Assembly (NCBI GenBank): GCA_964406575.1
Contig: CAYOSH010000083.1
Location: 1-5,201, forward strand
Origin: WTAW01 sp964406575
GTDB lineage: Bacteria; Acidobacteriota; Aminicenantia; Aminicenantales; Aminicenantaceae
Direction of reading: 5' to 3'
Length of the DNA: 5,201 nt
The translations under genes and the position numbers were made by a program. Below the pieces are notes generated by a model that was not told the DNA's origin, did no database searches, and saw only the letters and a program-made list of their open reading frames with translations. This document shows, piece by piece, positions 1 through 5,201 of this stretch; positions within the stretch are counted from its first letter, which is position 1; each line of letters opens with the position of its first letter.

Positions 1-68
1 CCGTTTCTCAAACGGTCCGTTCGGGGGACGGTCCCAAAATTAGCTCGGTCCATTCGGGGAATGGACCC
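1..68. repeat. cluster of short hairpin repeats at left edge
   Basis: Three small inverted repeats lie almost end to end. Positions 1-15 read CCGTTT-CTC-AAACGG, a 6-bp stem with a 3-base loop that may continue off the window. Positions 47-67 form a perfect 9-bp stem (GGTCCATTC / GAATGGACC) around a GGG loop. Positions 14-34 are a diverged copy of the same unit (GGTCCGTTC, GGG, GGACGGTCC), which pairs with one mismatch and one G-T wobble. The two related units start 33 bases apart and are each followed by CCC or C. This layout resembles REP-like or other short interspersed hairpin repeats. The family is not identified, and the cluster may be cut by the window edge. It could also be part of a terminator-like end of an upstream gene, but no T-run follows either hairpin. 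Confidence 0.6.
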
Positions 69-110
69 TACATCTTGGTGAAATGGCCCTTTCCGACGTC
101 ATTATTATTG

Positions 111-137
111 TTGACACGTCTCCTGGTCTATGATATT
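111..137 (+). promoter_or_regulatory. candidate sigma-70-like promoter for the two-gene unit
   Basis: A perfect -35 hexamer TTGACA (111-116) lies upstream of the first gene. The best -10 candidates are GATATT (132-137, 15-base spacer) and the overlapping TATGAT (129-134, only 12 bases). Neither has the preferred 17-base spacing, so the -10 assignment is weak. Transcription from here would give an untranslated leader of roughly 80 bases before the ATG at 225. The segment adjoins the hairpin repeats and may instead belong to that repeat element. Another -10-like string, TATGCT, lies at 166-171 but has no good -35. Confidence 0.35.
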
Positions 138-187
138 TCTACGCACAGGTTTAAGCGAAGAAAAATATGCTAATTTGTGAGGAATTC

Positions 188-205
188 TTTTAGTACGCGC
201 TAAAA
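188..205. promoter_or_regulatory. small inverted repeat in leader, possible operator
   Basis: TTTTAG (188-193) and CTAAAA (200-205) are perfect inverted 6-mers separated by TACGCG. The repeat ends 8 bases before the ribosome binding site of the first gene. Its place suits a protein-binding site or a weak leader hairpin, but a 6-bp arm in AT-rich DNA can arise by chance. No regulator is encoded in the window that would clearly match it. Confidence 0.2.
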
Positions 206-213
206 CATAGTCA

Positions 214-219
214 GAGGAG
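214..219 (+). promoter_or_regulatory. ribosome binding site of the SH3b/beta-barrel gene
   Basis: GAGGAG ends 5 bases before the ATG at 225. It is a strong Shine-Dalgarno match at normal spacing and fixes the start codon. Confidence 0.85.
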
Positions 220-224
220 AAGGA

Positions 225-1439
225 ATGAGAAGGCTATTCAATGGAAAAGTAATTTTTTGTCTCATTGTCGTTTTATTAGCTGCACTGCCCCTTGCAGGGC
301 AAACAGAAAAACAGAAGATCAAGGTTGTAGTTGAGAACGCCACAATCCGTGCAAAACCCGATCTACAGAGTGATGTGATCAAACAACCGCCTTTGGGGAC
401 TGTGTTTGAAGTTGAAAAAAAAGAAGGCGAATGGTTCACGATTAAGGTTCAGACTGAAGTGGGCGTGCTCCTTACTGGCTATATTCATGAAATGTTCGTT
501 GAGGTCGAAGAGGAAAAAAGGGAAGACGTTGAAGAGCAGGTAGAGATGGCCCCTGAACCCGAAGAAAAAGTCGTCGAAGTCCAAAAAAAGCCTGAACTCC
601 CAACGCCACCCCAAGAAGCCCGTCCCACGCGGATGGAGATCGCCTTTGGCGGAAGCTATACATCGGGTTATTCGATAAACAATGTCTCCTACTCGGATAG
701 CTTCAGCGAGGGAAGCCTGGATCGTGCTACCGAGAATGGAACCATTACCCAGGGACTGGAGAAACCCATGGGATTTTTTGGCTCACTCAATTTCTTTATT
801 ACTCAAGGCCTGGGGATCGAATTGCGGCTTGACATGAATTCAGGTGCGAATTTTACCTCGAGCAACATGAGTGATTATCGATTGTCCTGGGAGTGGTCAG
901 ATGGCCGCTCAAGCAATACATCAAAACAGTGGGAAATTCAAGGAGGAGGAGTTTCTTCTCTAACTGTTTTTTCCGGTAATCTTATTTACAAAGTCCGGAG
1001 CGGGGGATTATTTGCTCCGTTTTTCAGCGGAGGCGTATCTTATTATTCTGGCAGCCTCAATAAGGCGAGTACTTTCGTTGGATATGGAACGACCTGGACC
1101 GTTGAGGAATGGCCTTATATCACACGGTATATCGATTTTTTTGACATCCCTGCAACATTGGAGGCCTCATTCAGTGGGATTGGGTTTAATGTTGGAGGCG
1201 GAGCAGATCTTCAGTTTTCGCGAAGTCTTGCCTTAAACATCGATGCCAGATATTTTATACTGAAAAATGTGGAAGAAAGATGGCAAGTCCATGCAGGTAC
1301 ATACCCGGCGAACCTCCACGAAGGCGAGACGCGCACCCTGCTCGAACAAAATGCCCTTGCTCTTCAGGAGTCAATGAATCCTGTAGAGATAAAAACTTCG
1401 TTCTTCAAGATCTCGCTCGGCCTGAAATTGATGTTTTAG
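225..1439 (+). CDS. exported SH3b-domain protein with C-terminal outer-membrane beta-barrel
   Basis: This 404-residue protein is complete. The start is chosen on the GAGGAG site 5 bases upstream and on the signal peptide that follows directly. Residues 1-25 are a Sec signal peptide: MRR, then the hydrophobic run VIFCLIVVLLAALPLAG, with likely cleavage before Gln26; there is no lipobox cysteine. Residues about 31-92 match a bacterial SH3 (SH3b) fold, with the typical 'ATIRAKPDLQSDVI' strand-turn, 'GTVFEVEKKEGEWFTIKV' and closing 'GYIHEMFVEV'. SH3b domains commonly bind peptidoglycan or peptide ligands. Residues 93-135 are a Glu-rich, then Pro-rich linker. Residues 136-404 alternate hydrophobic and polar residues with many Gly and aromatic residues, as in small outer-membrane barrels. 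The last residues, LGLKLMF, end in Phe, the usual BAM recognition signal. The barrel has long polar inserts (around 205-240 and 350-385). Inference: the SH3b domain sits in the periplasm, tethered to the outer membrane. It lies 73 bases before the kinase gene on the same strand, probably in one transcript. Ligand unknown. Confidence 0.85.
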   Translation: MRRLFNGKVIFCLIVVLLAALPLAGQTEKQKIKVVVENATIRAKPDLQSDVIKQPPLGTVFEVEKKEGEWFTIKVQTEVGVLLTGYIHEMFVEVEEEKREDVEEQVEMAPEPEEKVVEVQKKPELPTPPQEARPTRMEIAFGGSYTSGYSINNVSYSDSFSEGSLDRATENGTITQGLEKPMGFFGSLNFFITQGLGIELRLDMNSGANFTSSNMSDYRLSWEWSDGRSSNTSKQWEIQGGGVSSLTVFSGNLIYKVRSGGLFAPFFSGGVSYYSGSLNKASTFVGYGTTWTVEEWPYITRYIDFFDIPATLEASFSGIGFNVGGGADLQFSRSLALNIDARYFILKNVEERWQVHAGTYPANLHEGETRTLLEQNALALQESMNPVEIKTSFFKISLGLKLMF

Positions 1440-1486
1440 CAAAACCCATAACTCCTTTTTTATCCTGAATAATTCAGATTACTAAC

Positions 1487-1508
1487 TGCCATTCCTTGAA
1501 TGGAGGCA
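1487..1508 (+). promoter_or_regulatory. hairpin overlapping the ribosome binding site of the kinase gene
   Basis: The Shine-Dalgarno GGAGG (1502-1506), 6 bases before the ATG at 1513, is strong and fixes the start. The same bases can pair with the stretch just upstream. CCATTC (1489-1494) pairs with GAATGG (1498-1503) around a CTT loop. Alternatively, TGCC (1487-1490) pairs with GGCA (1505-1508) with ATTC/GAAT below the loop and GGA bulged. Either fold hides part of the GGAGG. This could lower or condition translation of the kinase. The stop codon of the upstream gene is 48 bases away, so simple coupling by a terminating ribosome is not obvious. Confidence 0.5.
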
Positions 1509-1512
1509 TTTT

Positions 1513-4500
1513 ATGAAGGATTTCCTCTCATCACTCAATAAAACTGAAACCCTAACGAAGCTCCAAAGGCCTTTCTCTGCTCTGCCTAAAGTTTGGATCG
1601 GATTTATCATCGCAGGAGTTTTTCTCTCGGTCGAGCTCATTGGCAAAGCCAGCGGCTATGATACGGATGACCTTTTGGTCTATCTGATTGCTATCGGCCT
1701 TATCGGTATGGCTTTTTGGCTATTCTGTGTCCACAGGTTTCACAAGATCCTCCGGGAGATGACCCATGATTATAAAATATCTCCAGGGGCTGCGGTCGGT
1801 TATCATTTTGTACCTTTCTACAATTTTTACTGGATCTTCAAATGGCCCATTGAATTTTCCAAGACCATCAATGCCTTGGGTACGGTTAAAATGGCGAATG
1901 GGGCCCTGCTGGGTGTTTTGCTTTTGATCGCTCTTTTGACCAACAGATTTTTTGACGGTGCGGTAGGCATTACATTCATTTTTGGGATTGGAACGTATAT
2001 GGCAAATGTTCTCCGAAAACAGATACAGAGTCCCATCTCTGTGTTGCCGGAAGAGATCCAAGCCGAAGTTGTGGAAACGGGGATCTGGACCAAACAAAAC
2101 GTGGATTTGATAAAATCCTTATCCTGGAAAGAGCGTCCTGTTTTCGATGGGCTCGTATCTGTAGATTGCCCGCAGTGCAAAGAAAAAAAGACCTTCAAGG
2201 TCGAGTCTTTCCGGCCTTTTTCTCCGGAGCGCCCCGAGGGACTTGTGCTGACAGAGGATGTGGTCAATTTTGTCAGCGGGGGTCATCGATTTTTGAGTGG
2301 CGCTCTGGGATTTGTTTTCGCTGCCATAATTGTTGTTATTTTTGAAATGGCACTTCAAGTGAGGAGACATAACTTCTTTTTCACTGTTATCGGGGTAATT
2401 ATTTGGAAGTTTATTCAAGCCATTCTGGAGAGCGTGTTCAACAAACAAATACCTGTTTGGACCTATAAGTGCAGCGGATGTGAAAAGAAGATATTTATCG
2501 CATCTGACGGGAGTAATGTGCTTCTAGGGGAGCATAAAGAGAAAAAAGAAGCAGCCCCTAAACACGAATCAAAAAAGATTGCCGAGCCAGCCAATGAGGA
2601 CATATCGCTACCTTCCATGGATAAAAGTCCGGTTCCGGCTGTTTCATCCCTAATCCGGGAGAGTGAACATCAGGATGTCCTCTCAGATGCAGCTCCCGCT
2701 TCGTTAACTGAAACCCTGGTGACTCCCTCGAAGAATTTGGATGCGGGGACTGTGTTTGCCGGGAGATATCTGATTCTTGAGGAATTGGGAAAGGGAGGCA
2801 TGGGCAGCGTATACAAGGCCTTCGATAAGGAAGTTGAGGAGAAGATCGCCCTGAAGACGATCAAACCTGAGATCGCGGCCGATGAGAATGTGATCCAGCG
2901 GTTTCGCAACGAGCTGAAGATCGCGCGTAAAATATCGCATAAGAATGTCTGCCGGATGTTTGATTTGGGCCGTGAGGACGACACCTATTACATCGCAATG
3001 GAGTATGTATCAGGAGAGGATCTGAAGAGTTCTGTAAGGCGGATGGGGCCGCTGAGCACGGGAAAGGTTTTGGGATTTGCAACAGAAATATGTGAGGGAT
3101 TAGCCGAGGCTCATCGTTTGGGGATCGTGCACCGGGACTTGAAGCCCCAGAACATCATGATCGATAAGGGCGGGATTGTGCGGATCATGGATTTTGGGAT
3201 CGCGCGTTCTAAAGAGCTGAAGGGGATGACTGAGAATGGATCGACCATCGGAACGCCGGAGTACATGTCTCCTGAACAGGTCGAAGGAGAGGACCTCGAT
3301 CAGCGGTCTGATATCTATTCTATGGGAGTGATCCTCTACGAGATGGTAACCGGGCGGACACCCTTTGAGGGAAAAACACCGATGAGCGTGGCCATGAAAC
3401 ATGTTACGGAAAAGCCTAAGGAGCCGAGAGGGTTGAATATGCAGATCCCTGAGGATTTAAGCAGGGTGATCATGAAGTGTATGGAAAAAGACAAGACTCG
3501 TCGTTATCAGCGTGCCCTGGACCTGCTCTATGCACTCAAAGAGATCGAACGAAGAATCCCGGCGATTGAAAGGGTTAAACCTGCAAGGCGACCCATTACG
3601 TCGAGGGAGATCACGGTGTCTTTCAGTATAAGGAGATTCCTCATCCCTGTTGCTGCGGTCCTGGGTGCAGCCATTATAGGGGGAGGCGTATGGTATTTTG
3701 TGCTGCGTCCAGAGAGATCTAAATCCGCATCTCCTGTTTCAGTCCTTACTAAGGAAAGCATCCTGGTTGCCGCTCATGAGGCTATCAAAGATAAGGATTA
3801 TTCAGGAGCTCTCGATTTATTCAACAGGGTATTGGAAATAGATCCTGACGATCCTGATGTCCGGCTCAACATAGCCACAATTCTCAAAGAACAGGGGAAT
3901 GTAGAAGAAGCCCTCCGGGAATTCGAGAAGGTGATCGCCCTTAATGAGGAAGACCCCCGATCATACAGACAATTGGGAGAGATATTTGAGCAGAAACAGG
4001 ATCTCGAGAAAGGAGTGTTTTATTACAAGAAATATCTCAGTTTGGTTTCCCCCACCGAGAGCGCGGAGGTCGAAACGATCGCCAAAAAAGTGAAGAGCAT
4101 GGAGGATCGGCTTCAACCTACAGGCGGGGAGGAAGCACAGAGTGTTAAAGCTGAAAAGAGCATCCTAACCAGGGAGGTGACGTCCGGGCGAGTCGAAAGC
4201 AGAGAACCAGAGGCCGACCTATCACAAAGACTGGATGTGGGGATCCGAGCGTTTAATCAAAAGAGGTATGACCAGAGCATAAGAGTAATGAGAGAAATAT
4301 TGAGGCTGGATCCCAACAACAGTCAAGCGAAGTCTTATCTCACCCAGTCCCAGCAGGAGAAGGCAAAGCAGGTAAGGAAACAGGAGATCGGACAGGGGAT
4401 ATCCCTTGCTCAAGTCGCTTACGAAAGAGGAGATTATGATGAGTGCCTTAATCAAGTGAAAAAAGTGCTCAAATTAGACCCGCAAAATGAAGAGGCGAAT

Positions 4501-4890
4501 AGATATTATAATCTAGCAGAGCAGGTCATCGCGCCACAAAAAATAAGGGACATTGTGACTGGATATGTTCAGTCGCTCAACAACAAGAATCTGGTTTCTT
4601 TTTATGAAAACACATGCTCTTCTGAGTTATTCCAGAGAATCAAAGGAGATACTGAACTAATCTCAGGCCTGTATAAAAGCTTCAGATCAGTGGCTTCAAA
4701 TATCAGCGTTCAATTGGAGGAGAACAACAGGGCAGAGGTGAGCTTTTCCAACATTATCACCGGGATTCCTAAGTCGGGAGAACAGAGACAAGTCGTTTTT
4801 GAGGGGACTTATATTTGGAAGATGGAAAAACAGGATGATGCCTGGAGGATTATCAGGATCTCGACTCAGACTGCCAATAAAAATCGATAG
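1513..4890 (+). CDS. multi-domain transmembrane serine/threonine protein kinase (PknB-like) with TPR and NTF2-like domains
   Basis: This 1125-residue protein is complete; the start follows GGAGG by 6 bases. Order of parts: four membrane segments (about 27-46, 53-73, 129-144, 149-166) with a conserved-looking aromatic stretch 'GYHFVPFYNFYWIFKWP' between the second and third, reminiscent of DUF4328-type modules (tentative). A zinc ribbon follows whose CPQC (219-222) and CSGC (320-323) halves flank two membrane segments (about 259-281, 287-308). Residues 341-410 are a charged Pro/Ala linker. The Hanks kinase domain (about 419-674) has every key element: Gly loop GKGGMG (426-431), Lys448, Glu467, HRDLKPQN (540-547), DFG (560-562), GTPEYMSPEQ (580-589) and Asp600. 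It should phosphorylate Ser/Thr with ATP. A basic juxtamembrane stretch leads to a helix at 709-731. Then come TPR-like repeats at about 747-848 (three) and 903-992 (two). An NTF2/SnoaL-like domain spans about 1008-1120, closing with 'WKMEKQDDAWRIIRI'. Seven membrane spans put the kinase in the cytoplasm and the TPR/NTF2 part in the periplasm. Likely co-transcribed with the preceding barrel gene. Substrate and signal are unknown. Confidence 0.93.
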   Translation: MKDFLSSLNKTETLTKLQRPFSALPKVWIGFIIAGVFLSVELIGKASGYDTDDLLVYLIAIGLIGMAFWLFCVHRFHKILREMTHDYKISPGAAVGYHFVPFYNFYWIFKWPIEFSKTINALGTVKMANGALLGVLLLIALLTNRFFDGAVGITFIFGIGTYMANVLRKQIQSPISVLPEEIQAEVVETGIWTKQNVDLIKSLSWKERPVFDGLVSVDCPQCKEKKTFKVESFRPFSPERPEGLVLTEDVVNFVSGGHRFLSGALGFVFAAIIVVIFEMALQVRRHNFFFTVIGVIIWKFIQAILESVFNKQIPVWTYKCSGCEKKIFIASDGSNVLLGEHKEKKEAAPKHESKKIAEPANEDISLPSMDKSPVPAVSSLIRESEHQDVLSDAAPASLTETLVTPSKNLDAGTVFAGRYLILEELGKGGMGSVYKAFDKEVEEKIALKTIKPEIAADENVIQRFRNELKIARKISHKNVCRMFDLGREDDTYYIAMEYVSGEDLKSSVRRMGPLSTGKVLGFATEICEGLAEAHRLGIVHRDLKPQNIMIDKGGIVRIMDFGIARSKELKGMTENGSTIGTPEYMSPEQVEGEDLDQRSDIYSMGVILYEMVTGRTPFEGKTPMSVAMKHVTEKPKEPRGLNMQIPEDLSRVIMKCMEKDKTRRYQRALDLLYALKEIERRIPAIERVKPARRPITSREITVSFSIRRFLIPVAAVLGAAIIGGGVWYFVLRPERSKSASPVSVLTKESILVAAHEAIKDKDYSGALDLFNRVLEIDPDDPDVRLNIATILKEQGNVEEALREFEKVIALNEEDPRSYRQLGEIFEQKQDLEKGVFYYKKYLSLVSPTESAEVETIAKKVKSMEDRLQPTGGEEAQSVKAEKSILTREVTSGRVESREPEADLSQRLDVGIRAFNQKRYDQSIRVMREILRLDPNNSQAKSYLTQSQQEKAKQVRKQEIGQGISLAQVAYERGDYDECLNQVKKVLKLDPQNEEANRYYNLAEQVIAPQKIRDIVTGYVQSLNNKNLVSFYENTCSSELFQRIKGDTELISGLYKSFRSVASNISVQLEENNRAEVSFSNIITGIPKSGEQRQVVFEGTYIWKMEKQDDAWRIIRISTQTANKNR

Positions 4891-5018
4891 AGTGGATGGA
4901 CCTCTTTGCGTGTCTCATCTTTTAATCTTTCGATAACATCCTGATCTTCACTCATCGCTGGCGCAGCTTCCACCCACAACCCGATTTTTATAGGCGTTCT
5001 GGCAGATTCCATACTTTT
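4891..5018. other. convergent intergenic region, no clear terminator
   Basis: This gap separates the stop codons of the kinase gene and the minus-strand gene. I looked for a bidirectional terminator. GCTG-GCG-CAGC (4957-4967) is a 4-bp stem without an adjacent T-run. The plus-strand T-runs at 4985-4989 and 5015-5020 have no stable stem directly before them. A perfect 10-base inverted pair, ATAAAAATCG (4877-4886) and CGATTTTTAT (4982-4991), brackets most of the region but its arms are 95 bases apart. Nothing here supports an RNA gene. Confidence 0.5.
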
Positions 5019-5201
5019 TTACTGTTTTTCAATAATCTGGTTATCTGCAAGAACTCGCACGATATCCAGGATCTCTGGGACGAAAGATTTGTCGATGTTG
5101 GCTTTTTCGATGATGGCAGCCACACTCAGAGAGGGTTCGGTAGGGAAGGGGAGGTGAAAGAGAAAGAGCCCCTGAGGGCCGGTGCGGTAAACGCGAATCT
5201 T
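5019..5201 (-). CDS. C-terminal fragment of an unidentified protein (gene continues past right edge)
   Basis: Reading leftward from 5201, one frame stays open for 60 codons and ends at a TAA (5019-5021). The start lies outside the window. The fragment begins 'KIRVYRTGPQGLFLFHLPFP' and ends 'ILDIVRVLADNQIIEKQ'. Codon choice is natural and the amino acid pattern looks like a folded domain. A beta-like start precedes two amphipathic helices (about residues 26-33 and 40-53 of the fragment) ending in 'LADNQIIEK'. That closing pattern is common at the end of the recognition helix and wing of winged-helix domains, but this is only a hint. I do not recognise the family. It is convergent with the kinase gene, with a 128-base gap, so it is not part of that operon. 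Confidence 0.7.
   Translation of the reverse strand, partial: KIRVYRTGPQGLFLFHLPFPTEPSLSVAAIIEKANIDKSFVPEILDIVRVLADNQIIEKQ

Noticed and set aside
1..68. Left-edge repeats as a CRISPR array
   Set aside because: Only two diverged units are visible, the spacing is about 11 bases between units, and the repeats are nearly full palindromes. There are no spacers of CRISPR length and no cas genes.
1012..1468. Two short plus-strand open frames (1012-1236 and 1280-1468) overlapping the barrel gene in another frame
   Set aside because: There are no Shine-Dalgarno sites, and the protein sequences do not resemble natural domains. The barrel reading frame is continuous through both.
1451..1477. T-run plus CTGAA-TAA-TTCAG inverted repeat between the two genes, as a terminator
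   Set aside because: The T-run (1455-1461) comes before the stem rather than after it on the plus strand. The stem is only 5 bp and AT-rich, so it would not separate the two genes transcriptionally.
1720..2448. Three overlapping minus-strand open frames of 109-146 codons
   Set aside because: They lie opposite the N-terminal part of the kinase gene, have no ribosome binding sites and show low-complexity or unnatural protein sequence. The plus-strand frame has clear domains.
2670..3402. Minus-strand open frames opposite the kinase domain
   Set aside because: They are antisense shadows of the conserved kinase motifs, with no recognisable protein features.
4893..4902. TGGATGGACC after the kinase stop as another half-copy of the left-edge hairpin repeat
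   Set aside because: Only one arm is present, with no pairing partner or GGG loop, so chance similarity is the simplest explanation.
4957..4967. GCTG-GCG-CAGC hairpin as a bidirectional terminator between convergent genes
   Set aside because: The stem is only 4 bp and has no adjacent T-run on either strand.

Overview
The window is a bacterial chromosomal segment with two co-directional plus-strand genes, a hairpin-rich leader to their left, and the 3' end of a convergent minus-strand gene at the right edge. The best guess at the source is a Gram-negative, uncultured-type lineage. The kinase core and its juxtamembrane segment (around 'PITSREITV') resemble the large family of TPR-fused serine/threonine kinases typical of Candidatus Aminicenantes and related Acidobacteriota-like lineages. 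That assignment is from memory of the family and was not searched. The beta-barrel protein ending in phenylalanine independently supports an outer membrane.

Layout. Positions 1-68 hold two related hairpin units 33 bases apart plus a third small hairpin at the very edge, which look like the end of a short interspersed repeat. Positions 101-140 hold a TTGACA promoter-like segment. Positions 225-1439 encode a 404-residue exported protein: signal peptide, SH3b domain, Glu/Pro-rich linker, predicted outer-membrane beta-barrel. After a 73-base gap whose last part can fold over the ribosome binding site, positions 1513-4890 encode a 1125-residue membrane protein. It has a multi-pass N-terminal module, a zinc ribbon whose two CxxC halves are separated by a membrane hairpin, a complete Hanks-type Ser/Thr kinase, a transmembrane helix, five TPR-like repeats and a C-terminal NTF2/SnoaL-like domain. 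Positions 4891-5018 are a convergent intergenic stretch without a convincing terminator. Positions 5019-5201 are the last 60 codons of an unidentified minus-strand gene that starts outside the window.

How the genes may work together (inference). The two complete genes probably form an operon. The first product would sit in the outer membrane with an SH3b domain facing the periplasm or peptidoglycan. The second would span the inner membrane with its kinase in the cytoplasm and its TPR/NTF2-like region in the periplasm. Together they could form an envelope-sensing module in which the state of the wall or outer membrane is relayed to a cytoplasmic kinase. Nothing in the sequence proves the two proteins interact. 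The kinase itself is intact at every catalytic motif, so it should be active.
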